DNA of 64,000 bases, taken from positions 1 through 64,000 of the forward strand of contig OX637634.1 in assembly GCA_951802195.1 (NCBI GenBank). The letters are read 5' to 3'. Source of the stretch: Tausonia pullulans. Its lineage: Eukaryota; Basidiomycota; Tremellomycetes; Cystofilobasidiales; Mrakiaceae. Every line of letters starts with the position of its first letter. The first letter of the stretch is position 1. The notes beneath the pieces were generated by a model. It saw nothing but the letters and a program-made list of their open reading frames with translations. It had not been told where the DNA came from and searched no databases. Position numbers and translations under genes: made by a program. Below are positions 54,702 through 64,000 of this stretch, piece after piece.

Positions 54702-56609
54702 ATGGCCTCCTTCCCTTCTACGGCTCAGCAGGCCCTTCCTCCCCCCGTCGTCGCCTCCGACGGCCAGCAGCGCATCGTTCAGAGGGTCCTCGCCGCAAAG
54801 ACGCCCTGGCGCAAGGCGGGGGATGACGAATCGTCCCGCGTGCGGATGATCAAGAACGAAGCCGTCGCGGGGTTTGGGGAGTTCATTGGGACGACGTGGT
54901 TCCTGTTCTTCGCGTTGTGAGATCGTGCTGCTGCTCGGTCGATTCGAGGATCCAGCTGATCGCAGGGACTCTTTCGCAGCGGGGGGACGAACGTCGCCCT
55001 TAATAGCCTCGACGTGAACGATACGTCCATCAGCGAGTCATCTTTAGCTTCTCGATCAGATCGCATGGTTAAGGACGATACTGATCGCTTCGCCCACCGC
55101 CCCAGATCCGATCGCCCTTCTCTACAGCTCGCTCTCCTTCGGTTTCGGTCTCACTGTCGCCGTCTGGGTCTTCTTCAGGTGCGCTTTATGTTGGGATACT
55201 ACCTTTTCCGATAAGAAGGACTGATGAGGGTACGATTGCGCTCGGACAGGGTCTCGGGCGGCCTCTTCGTGAGTGGACCATCTCGCCGGGTCGTGCCAGA
55301 CTCGCGCTTTCGCTCGCCTGACTGCAGACGCTTCCTTCTTCCGCTTTCCTCTTCCTTGTTCTCTTCAGAACCCAGCCATCGCCTTCGGCCTCGGTCTCGT
55401 CGGCATCATCAGCAAAACGCGGGCCCTCATTGCTGCCATCGCCTCCCTTCTCGGCGGGATCGCCGCGGCCGCGCTCATCTCAGTTCTTCTCCCGGGACCA
55501 CTCAGGGTCTCTACGCGGCTCGGACAGGGGACGAGTATTTCACAGGGACTGTTCCTTGAGGTGGGTAGCCGAGATTTTTTTACTTGCATGCAGCCTAGTC
55601 GCCATCGTTGACGAACTCGCCCGTGCATGCACTGGACTCCTTCCTATCCTCCCAAAGGCCTTTCTCACCTTCACCTTGATGATGACTGTCTTCATGTGCG
55701 CTGCCGAGAAGGTTAGCTCCCACTCTCTCCTGCCCTGGTCTTGCTCGAGACTGAGAGCAAGTCTATTAGCATCGCGCCACCTTCCTCGCCCCAGTCAGCA
55801 TCGGACTCGCGCTCTTCATTGCCGAACTTGTCAGTCCCACTCTACGCCGCGTTCACCGCCTTTGAACTTTTTTTCGAATGGATTTCATTCAGGTCGGAGA
55901 CCCATACACCGGCGGCTCCCTCAACCCTGTGAGTCATGCGATGTCGTCGCGGGAGTACTGTCGACCCCGCTCATCTCCCTTCGTTGCAGGCGCGCTCCTT
56001 TGGACCTGACGTCGTCGACGGCAGTTTCCCCGGCTATCACTGGGTGAGAAAAAATTTTGTGCCCTTATTGTCATACTAAAGCTGAACATGCTCTGAATCG
56101 CAAGATCTACTGGGTGAGCGTCAGCAAACGGCGAGCATTTGATCCAAGATGACTAGAAGATCATTGTCCACAGGTCGGCCCCTTCCTCGGCTCCCTCTTT
56201 GCAGCGGGCTTCTACCTCCTGCTCAAGTTTGTCGACGTGAGTGCTCATCTCAACTTGAGAGCCAGTAGTCCCAAAATTAGGCTCATCCATCCGTGCCCTT
56301 TGACGGACGGCAGTATCAACAAGTCACCCCGAACCAGGACTCCCAGGGCGACTCGCTACCCGTCCTCGCCGTCGCTATCTCCGAAGACGGCGAGGGTGCC
56401 CCGAAGGTAATGGACCAAAAGATGGTTGAGGATCTCGTCCGACGTCGGTCGAAGACCATGAGCGGGGTATCAACGCTTCACGACAACAGGAACTCGAGTT
56501 AGTTCAGAAGCGAGCGACCGCTCCTCCCTTACTAATGAAAACCTTTGTTATATTTGCCCCAGATTACGCCACCGGTATTGAGGGAACGATGCGTCAACAG
56601 TCTGACTGA
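54702..56609 (+). CDS. Aquaporin / aquaglyceroporin (MIP family)
   Basis: Six-helix water or glycerol channel. Start MASFPSTAQQALPPPV with a cytosolic N-terminus of about 55 residues, then FGEFIGTTWFLFFALGGTNV (first helix), GFGLTVAVWVFFRVSGGLF, first NPA box NPAIAFGL, a long helix around GIISKTRALIAAIASLLGGI, FTLMMTVFMCAAEKHRATFL, VSIGLALFIAELVGDPYTGG, second box NPARSFGPDVV with the selectivity-filter Arg, and YWVGPFLGSLFAAGFYLLLK. The C-terminal tail is polar. Splicing from within the apparent stop region (donor after AACTCGA, acceptor before ATTACGCC) extends the protein to NYATGIEGTMRQQSD with stop at 56609; without it the protein would end at 56502. About a dozen introns. Confidence 0.88.
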
Positions 56610-57127
56610 TGGCATCGTCCGTTCAAGACGGACAGCAGATAGGATGAGGCGGAGGCGTCGAAGACTCTAATTTCGAACTCCGTCTTATCCTTCCCTCTCA
56701 ATCTCTGACTCTATGGCTCTACCTTTCTTTCCTTCCATTCGAACTCTGCCTAGCTTCTCCATATAGCTGCCTACTTGTATTCATGCTCCTAATATCACTA
56801 TTGAGGGTGCGCGCGTGCCGAGGCGGCCCAGCATGCGTTAACCCTCAAAGCTGCACCCCGCCAGGGTCGAAGCTGCACCCCGCCAGGGTCGTCTTTCTCA
56901 GATGAGCTCGCTACGGCAGAAGTGGCTGAGAAAGAGGAAATTTCAGATCTCCTGGTTCAGTGATCACGAATACAGGGAAGCGCCTGGCCTGAGCTCCGTT
57001 CACGTCGGATCTGAGCTTTCGCGGTAAGCCGAAGCAACCCCAACTCATCGAGACGAATCTCTAGCGCGTGCCTCGCCTCGTCTGACCACCATCATCTCTC
57101 CCCTTTCTCCCGAAGCCCCTCCTAGAA
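56610..57127. other. Intergenic with a 22-bp tandem pair
   Basis: About 520 bp between the aquaporin and the phosphatase. AAGCTGCACCCCGCCAGGGT-CG occurs as two perfect tandem copies (56848-56891). Nothing else is recognised. Confidence 0.4.
56848..56891 (+). repeat. Perfect 22-bp tandem duplication
   Basis: Two identical 22-bp units head-to-tail, about 240 bp upstream of the histidine-phosphatase gene. Possibly a duplicated regulatory site; no palindrome is obvious beyond CCCCGCCAGGG. Confidence 0.85.
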
Positions 57128-59473
57128 ATGACCTCTACCGTCGTCGGCGTCGCCTTTGTCTTCCGTCACGGAGATCGTGAGTCTCTCGCTCAGTGCAGGG
57201 GTCCCCGGCTGTCTCCGTCGGCCGATGTCAACAACGACAACATTGGTTGGTTAATATCGCCCCTCCCTTTCCCGCAGGTCTCGGCTACTACCAGGTGGGT
57301 ATCGTTTCCTCGCTCTCAGCTGCTCCCCCGCCTCCTTCCCTTTGCTATCCCCCCGTCTGATTCGTCCCCTCTTTGTATTCCAGGACTCGAGCTGTCAGTA
57401 GCGCGTCGTCGTCTATCCGCTCGACATCAAAGCACTGACTGGGCCTCCTCCTCCCTCTTCCCCTTAGCGTACGATGCCTCGGACACCAACATCACCCCGC
57501 TCGGCGAGCTCCAGGAGTTCCAGTCCGGGGTCGGCCTGTACGCCAAGTACATGAACAGCTCGTCCTCGGACGCCATCAAAGATGTCACGATGCCCATCCC
57601 GGACCTCAAGCAGCTGGATATCAGGGCCGAGTGCGTGGTCTTATCGCCTCGATAGATAAGGAGAGCACATGTGCTTGGATCTGACATGCTCTTGTCGCGC
57701 TCCAAAACAAGTGCCTCGGAGGGACAGGTATGTCGACGCAGGAAAGTGACTCGACACGCTCGGATCTGACTCGCCTCGCTCGCCTCGCCTTAGGTTATTG
57801 TTCGGTCGGCGTACGCTCTCATGCAGGGCCTGTACCCTGGTATGTCTCTGAGACCCGTTTCGAACAGCAGTGATATGGAACTGACATCTCTTTTCTCGAC
57901 AGCCACGACGAGTAACAACGTCAAGCTCGCCAACGGGTCGACCATTACTTCCCCGCTTGGTGGATACACCTATGTCCCTATCCAGGTGAGCATACGAGTC
58001 CGAGCTCCTCACATGCATAAGCTAAGACAATCCCTGTCTCAGACCGTCGAGCCGGACGAGGACATCTCCCTTGAGGGCTGGACGTCCTGCCCGGCGTTCA
58101 TCAAAAGGAACAACCAAGTCTGTCAGTCCAGAGCGGGACGTCAAGCGCGACCTACAAAATTGCTCATTTTTATTCATTTTTTGCATACTTCCAGACGCCT
58201 CCGCCGAGTTCCAGGCCAAAGCGGCCGAGGCAGCTCCCTTCCTTGAGTCAATCAAGCCACTCGTGGGCAACCGCTCGGTCACGCTCAAGAACATGTGGAG
58301 TGCGTTCCCCAGAGGCCATCCCTCTGAGAAGATTCGCTTGTTGCTGACCACGATTCTCAGACGTCTTCGACTACATGAACGTCGAGAACATCCACAACGA
58401 GACGTTCGCCAAGCTCGTGACGCCTCAGCAGATGGCGCAAGCCCGCGACCTCGCCAACTACCACGAGTATGCTCTCTTCACCGACTCTACCAAGGGCGGC
58501 ATTGGCAACATTGCCGGTCAGACAATTCTTCCGCTCATCCTGGATAGCCTCCAGTCGTTCGCCAACGGGACGAGCGGTGAGAAAATCCTTGCGTTGGGCA
58601 CAGCGTACAAGCCCTTCCTCTCGCTCTTCAACATGACCGAGGTCAAGAACCAGAACATCGTCGACTGTATGTGGAGAAATACTTTGCGCCGATATCCCAG
58701 CCTGACTTCTTCCTCCTTCAGATGCCTCCGTCGCGGCCTTTGAGGTCCGAGAGACCTCGGGAGCGTACAGCGTTAGGCTGAGCTTGTGCGTTAGCTTCCA
58801 CCTCGTCGCCTGCAACATCGAACTCACGTCTCTTTCTCACTCTAGCCGCAACGGCACATCCGGCATCCTCGACGGCTCGGATCTCCTTACCGTCGAAATG
58901 TTCGGTCAGCAGGACGTTCCTCTCTCGGACTTCATCTCCCGTCTCTCCCCGTACGCCGTGGAGACTTTGGGCCAGTGGTGCAACGTCTGCGAGAACGAGA
59001 TCTCAAGGGGTTGCGACCTCATCGAGGCTGTCAATGCAACGAACGACTTTCACTCGCCGGCGTCGACATCGGGGCGGCAGCACGTTTCGCCGATTGCTTC
59101 GGGTGGGTCACACACATATCTGCCCCCCCCCCCCCCCCCCCCTGTCTCTTCTGTGTGACCAAAACTAACACTCAAGACCAAAAAAAAATCATCCAGGCTT
59201 CATCGGCGCCGCCATTGCCCTCGTCCTTGCGGCCATCGCGGTCCTCCTGCTCGAGGTCTTCCGCCGGAAGCGGTCCAAGTCGACGCCGCCTGCCGCATTC
59301 TCGCCCTCCAGGGTGAGTAGCGAGCAGCCCACCCCTCTTCGCTTCCTTCCCTTGGAGAGAACACTGATCGGGCTCGCTTGTTTTTTCTTCTTCTTTTTCT
59401 TCTTCTTCTTCTTCTTCTTCTCTTTTGGGGGTTGCAGGATAACGCTTCGGACCACGAGCTCAGCAAGCGTTAA
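57128..59473 (+). CDS. Histidine-phosphatase-like membrane protein (acid phosphatase clade)
   Basis: The protein opens MTSTVVGVAFVFRHGDR, with the catalytic RHGDR only a dozen residues in and no signal peptide. It continues ITPLGELQEFQSGVGLYAKY, SASEGQVIVRSAYALMQGLY, and IGNIAGQTILPLILDSLQSF. Where acid phosphatases have the HD proton-donor motif this one reads ALGTAYKPFLSLFNM, so no HD is visible. Near the C-terminus a Cys trio (LGQWCNVCENEISRGC) precedes a single membrane helix (GFIGAAIALVLAAIAVLLLEV) and a basic stop-transfer (FRRKRSK). About eleven introns; the stop is at 59473. I recall fungal relatives with the same YKPF in place of HD, so this may be a family trait. Upstream-exon alternative: an acceptor CTAG just before the ATG cannot be excluded. 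Confidence 0.8.
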
Positions 59474-59744
59474 AGAGAGCGGCGGCTTTTTCTTCCTTTT
59501 TGTTTCCTTTTGGGCTTTTTTCTCCTTGTCTTACGTCCTCTGCTATGCCTCCTATTCACCTTCTTTCCCTCATGATCCATGCTCAAGTGACTATATGAAT
59601 CGCAAAAGACCACCAAACCTAAAACACCCTTGGCCCCCCCCCCGCCCCCCCCTCCTCCACCCCGGCAAATGAACAACAAGACGGCGAAATAGCCCAGGGA
59701 AAAGAAACCCAGAAGAAAAAAAACAAGAACCCATCGGTCCATCA

Positions 59745-61432
59745 TCACCCATCCAAACTCCACCCTTCAATCGGCCCCAGCCCCTGCTGGCCCTGGGCTC
59801 CTCCCGCCCCCGCACCGAACGAAGCGCGGATCTCGGGACTGCTGAAGCTCAAGAGCATGCTCGCCGCCTGGAGTCTCTCCACTGCTCCGCCATCGTCGTC
59901 TTCCTCCCTCAGCGTGGCGGACCGGGAGAAAGCGATGGATTGAGGAGGAGGAGGAGGAGGGACGGCGGCGCCCGAGGACAAGCGGTGGAACGAGTCGATC
60001 CCCGGAAGCTGCTGCGTCGGCACCACCGGTGAGAAGGAGGAGGAAACGCCGCGAGGAGAGGGAGGGAGCGAGGGGGACGCAAACGAGGCCCACGGGTTGG
60101 GCGAGTGGTCCGCCGTCCACGACGGGGTTGTCTGGGACTGGGAGGGCAGGGGGTGCTGGACTGCCGCAAGCGGAGGAGAGGCGAACGCCGGGAAGACGAA
60201 CTGATGGAGGGAGGTGGAGGAGGCGAGGTAGGAGAGCGTTGGAGGTCCAGCGGGGGCGGTGCTTGTCCTCCGCGAGCACGAGGAGGAAGGCGGTGGGGGC
60301 GCAGGCGAGCCAGAGAATTCTCTCTCCGCTCCTTCGGAGCAGGCTGAGGGCGAGGAGACCGAAGAGAGGGAGACGACCGAGGGAGATGATGAATCGGCGC
60401 GGGTGAGGAGGGCCGACTTGCGACGGCGGGTCCGAGGACGGTCGCCGTGCTCATCGCCCTCGTCGCCGTCGCGGGGGAACGAGGCCTCTCGTTCGAGGGC
60501 AGCGACTCTGGTGTGGAGGATCTTGAGGTAGCTGACGGTGCTGCGAGGGGGAATGGGGAATGTTAGGAAGGAGCTGAGAGAGCGACGGCCCACACGGGCC
60601 GCGAACGAACCGAACGAGGATCTCCAGCTTGAACTCCTTCGCTCCCGCCTTCGACATGGAAGGCCCTCCTCCACCACCGTCCATATCATCTTCGTCCCCT
60701 CCATTTCCATCAACACTGGCTGGGACGAGATGGCGACTGTCGGAATGAAGCCGGAGCCGAAAACGTGTCAGTTTCCATCGCGCACGTGAGAGACATTGGC
60801 GCCCGGCGCCGTGGAGAAACGGCGGCCCAAACTCACAGCTCGGCGAGGGCGGCGTTGATCTTCTCCCTCCGTCGCTTCTCGATCATCGAGTGGTTGACCC
60901 TATAGTGGTGTATGCCAGAATCAATTCAGTCAGGAGGAGATGAGAAGTCGTGAGAATGGGAGGAGCACCACCCACTTGCGGGCCTGCTCGCGGACGGCTC
61001 GCGATGGCTTGGGCAGTCGGCCACTACCGCCGCCCCCCGTCGTCATCATCGAAGCAGCAGCAGCGGCCGGCTTGGCCGAGACAGAGGCGTCCGGGAGAGT
61101 GAGTGGGGGGGGCGAGGTCGAGGTCGAGTAGAACAACCCGCCCCCGCCGTTGAGGTAGGGCGAAGGGTCAGGGGTCGGTGGGTAGGGGTGCTGGTGATGG
61201 TGATGGTGGCGAGAAGCCGGCGGAGGAAGGTGGGAGGACGACTGGATGGGCTGTCGTCCGAGCGTCGTCAGAATCCACCCTCGCAGATATCCAGAGGGGA
61301 GATGGCACGCACAGAGTACGTGGACGAGGGCTGAGCAATCCGGGCGTCGCGGCCAGAGGCGCCAACGACGGCCTCAGTCGACGACGACGAGGGAGGCGAG
61401 CGGCGGCGGGCGGACGGGCGGGACAGGTACAT
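59745..61432 (-). CDS. bHLH transcription factor
   Basis: Nuclear DNA-binding protein. MYLSRPSARRRSPPSSSSTE starts the protein; a His-rich stretch (SRHHHHHQHPYPP) and Ala/Gly-rich stretch follow. The basic region and first helix read VNHSMIEKRRREKINAALAE (His, Glu and Arg spaced for E-box contact), then RHLVPASVDGN, an acidic/Gly loop, and second helix KLEILVRTVSYLKILHTRVA. The loop between helices is unusually long (about 40 residues). The C-terminal ~260 residues are Ser/Pro-rich, disordered, ending GLGPIEGWSLDG at 59745. Four introns. Convergent with the phosphatase gene, 271 bp between stops. Target genes are unknown. Confidence 0.85.
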
Positions 61433-61744
61433 CGCTCGCGGGAGGCGGGGGGAGGGAAGGGAGGAGCTAGCGGGTTATCTGGGCTGGTGGTCTAAGAGGT
61501 GCGAGAGAACCCTCGAGGCTGAACGTCAAGATGGGGAGGTCGTGTGCATCCAAGACAAGGGCGCCTGCAGGAGGGCGCCTGCCAAAGGCGGAACGTGCTC
61601 ACACGACCGGGGCGGGGCGGGCGGGCAGAACAACGCACGTTCGAACTTGTTCTCGGCTCTACCCTCGCTTCTTTCCGATTGCCAGGCTCGCCCGCTACTA
61701 CAAGGGGCGATGGAAACCAGATAGAACAATAGGATAGAATACAT

Positions 61745-63527
61745 CTAGAGCGTTCGGCAGAGATCCCTTCCGGCGTCGACCTGAGCCTGGCAGAGCGAGA
61801 GCTCGAGGGGCATGGCGACCTGGGAACGAAGGGCGTCTCATTAGTGTGGTGGAAAAGGAAGGATAACATGAGTGTGGGCCTACCAGCGAGGCCACGACGA
61901 TCCCAAGCGAGTCTGCTGCGCCGACGACGCCGATGCGCCACTCCCTCTCCTGCACATACCTCTCGTCATCCCCGCCCCCTGCGTCGTCCTCCGCCCCGCC
62001 GCCAACCCGTCCGACGTGGTAGAACGTATTGACGTACGCGAGTCCGCCACAGAGACCCTCGAGACAGATGAGCGCCAGCACGAGGTGGACGCCCAGGAGA
62101 CCGTGGAGGGACTCGAGGACGAGGATGAGGAGGAGGCCGCCCTGGACGATAGTGGGCACGGAAAGGAGCCGCATCGGGAGGGGAGGGAGGCCGATGAGAT
62201 GTGAGGAGCGAGAGAGGAAGACAAAGGTTTGGTAGACAAGCTCTGTGGGAGGACGTCAGGCCTTGAAGGGGGGGGAGAGGGGAAGAGCGAACACACGATA
62301 GAGGGGGTAGTAGTCCCTTGGGGTCTTGACCAGACTCCGGAGAGGCCATGTCGTCGGAAGAGGGTAGAGCAGTGTTGGGGCAATGCCCTTAGAAAGACCG
62401 GGGTGTCAGAGCGGACAAAGGCAGCAGGTTGAAGGCTGGAACTGACCTGATTGATCGCATACTCAAAGACGTAAACGGAGAAGAGCGGAAACATGAAAGT
62501 CAGGACAAGAGGTCGAGCCAGTCTGGTAACCACCACAAGGTCAGTCGTGGGCAGCAAGTAAGAGGATGATGACTCGCGACTGACCGCCACTTTTCGCTCA
62601 GGTCCAACTCGAAGAGCTTGCCGGGCACCTTTGGCCCATTGCCCTCATCGTCCTCCTCCTCCACATCCCTTCCGATAGGGACGGTCTTCTCCACCTTGGA
62701 TCGCCCAGGGCGCAGGACCACAAGCAGCATAAACACCGAGATCACCGGCAGCACAATGGCGCTCCCCAGCCCTCGCTTGACACCCCATCCCTTGACGAGC
62801 CACCAGAGTCCCGCACCAGCGATACCTGCTGCGCCCGTGCCGCATGCGAAGCCGCCGAGAGCGAGTGCGGGAGGATAGGCCGTTGAGAGTTGAAGATAGG
62901 TGAGCTCGCCCAGGCCGGAGGAGAAGGATGCGAGGGAGATGCCGAGAAGGCGAGGGGAGAGGGTGTCGGAAGAGGCGATGACCTAATATGCCCACCTCGT
63001 CATCAATGGAAAAGCAAGAAACAAACCAGGAGCTATACGAACAATGATGCCGAAGAGGGTGAGCGCCGTAATTGAGAGAACGCGTCGTCGATACCGGACG
63101 CGCCCCTTGGAAATGTACGGCCAGCCGACCTTGGCGATGAGGGCCGGAAAGATGTTGAAGAACGCGATGACGCCCTTAGGGGTCGTTGTGGGCACGAGGT
63201 CGAGTGCAGCGCTCAGGATGATGACGTAGAGAACGTTGTTGATAAGGCCAAAGACAACGAAGCTCGAGACGACAGCGAGAGGGGACACTTCGAGTGAGGA
63301 CGAGGGCGACGAGGACACGCTTCGCTCTGTAGTAATCCGTGAGACTGTGTCAGCTCCGGCGCCGCATTCGACGGTCCTGCTCCCGTCCACGACGAACCTC
63401 TAGGAGGCTGCTCGCCCGACGCGAGGAGCTGCTCGCTCTCAAACACATTCTCGTCATCGTCGGCGTACTCCGGCTGTCGTCTGAGGTCGTCGTCTTCAGG
63501 TAGTGGTGGATTTGTGAGGTTGCTCAT
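61745..63527 (-). CDS. BTN1: CLN3/battenin family vacuolar membrane protein
   Basis: Multi-pass vacuolar/endosomal protein linked to vacuolar pH and arginine balance; orthologue of yeast Btn1 and human CLN3. A soluble N-terminus (MSNLTNPPLPEDDDLRRQPE) is followed by the helix VVFGLINNVLYVIILSAALD, PTTTPKGVIAFFNIFPALIA, the family hallmark LASFSSGLGELTYLQLS, a run around GAGLWWLVKGWG, the large charged loop near DVEEEDDEGNGPKVPGKLF, LFSVYVFEYAINQ, and the C-terminal EREWRIGVVGAADSLGIVVA with ending MPLELSLCQAQV. Five or six introns. An upstream in-frame ATG (63545) would add six residues. It is divergently paired with the GH5 gene at 63763. Confidence 0.87.
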
Positions 63528-63762
63528 TGGGATATCCAATCGCATGCCCGCGCAAGAAGCGGCGAGAACAGCAGCCTTGACGGTGTGGGGTGGCAGGCGA
63601 GGCGAGAGGAGGTTGGGTGGGTGGTGGTGGATAGAAGCGAAGTGGGCCAAGAGAAGAGGACAGAGGCGGCGGTCCTAAGAAAGAGGGACACCGCCCGCAC
63701 CTCCTCTTGACCCTGACGACGATCATCTCCCACCCCCTCCTTCCTCCCTCTCTCCCCTTGCC

Positions 63763-64000
63763 ATGGACCACTTGCTGACCCTCTCCACCAGGGGCCGCCA
63801 CTTTGTTGACCCCGAGGGCCGCGTCGTCTGGCTTCGCGGCGCCAATGTTGGCGCCGCCTCCAAACTCCCAAAGTCAGCCCTCACCCGGCTCGCACGCGCC
63901 TGCTCTTGTTGCCTCTTGGTGGGCCTTAAGTGAGAGACGACCTAACCGCCATTCTGGATCCCCATAGCCACGATAAGGGCTGGCTCCCACTTGACCGCCA
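63763..64000 (+). CDS. Glycoside hydrolase GH5, EGCrP-like (5' part only)
   Basis: Only the first two exons are in the window. The N-terminus reads MDHLLTLSTRGRHFVDPEG and RVVWLRGANVGAASKLP; after a GT-AG intron it continues NHDKGWLPLDR. The GRHFVD.(R)GR(V)V.LRG.N pattern is that of fungal GH5 enzymes cleaving glucosylceramide or sterol glucoside (EGCrP class). It has no signal peptide, as expected of these intracellular enzymes. The catalytic residues lie beyond the edge. A cellulase-like relative is the alternative. Confidence 0.6.

Noticed and set aside
59313-59672. Frame with a poly-Phe run
   Set aside because: It covers the last intron of the phosphatase gene, where a TTC/CTT microsatellite forms the pyrimidine tract.
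1-64000. LTR, retrovirus-like or other capsid-bearing elements
   Set aside because: No gag, integrase, protease or long terminal repeat pattern was noticed; the only recognisable mobile DNA is LINE-derived.

Overview
The window looks like the end of a chromosome from a GC-rich basidiomycete, most likely a basidiomycetous yeast (a Pucciniomycotina/Microbotryomycetes-type yeast is my best guess; I cannot fix the species). The evidence is dense short GT-AG introns in almost every gene, high GC, and a typical fungal gene set. Bases 1-221 are 17 perfect copies of a 13-bp C-rich unit, oriented as the C-strand of a left-hand telomere. They are not the usual CCCTAA repeat. The array abuts a 5'-truncated, frameshifted LINE, followed by further 3' fragments of related LINEs, all in the same direction.

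Region by region: 1-2.8 kb is telomere-like array plus stacked LINE remnants. From 2.8 to 18 kb lies a gene-poor accessory zone. It holds an OPT-family oligopeptide transporter flanked by a diverged direct repeat, a lone copy of the telomere unit at 9436-9450, a secreted haem peroxidase with a C-terminal CPL1-like Cys-rich domain behind a duplicated promoter element, a small secreted protein gene that seems to have lost its start or signal peptide, an intron-containing tRNA-Pro(AGG), and two more LINE 3' fragments. No retrovirus-like or LTR element was recognised.

From 18 kb on the DNA is ordinary, densely packed euchromatin: SPF27/BCAS2 splicing factor, Ent3-type epsin, a DUF1749 alpha/beta hydrolase, a Ser-rich protein, a GH5 glucanase with a long low-complexity tail, a rhodanese, porphobilinogen deaminase (HEM3), a UBA-containing E2 (UBC1), a CaMKK/Ssp1-type kinase, a possible 33-aa microprotein, a secreted SurE nucleotidase, an SYLF-SH3 protein (Ysc84/Lsb3), a FAD2-type desaturase, a cytochrome P450, a Ser/Pro-rich protein, translin-associated factor X, an aquaporin, a histidine-phosphatase-like membrane protein, a bHLH factor, CLN3/Btn1, and the start of a second GH5 gene (EGCrP-like) cut by the window edge.

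These are mostly unlinked housekeeping functions; there is no convincing biosynthetic cluster. Many genes are in divergent pairs sharing promoters of about 170-980 bp (SPF27/ENT3, GH5/rhodanese, UBC1/kinase, desaturase/P450, BTN1/EGCrP) or in tight convergent pairs (HEM3/UBC1, SurE/SYLF, phosphatase/bHLH). The most unusual material is the chromosome end itself: a non-canonical telomere-like repeat, a LINE arranged as if added to a chromosome end, and a possible telomerase-RNA template or interstitial telomere scar.
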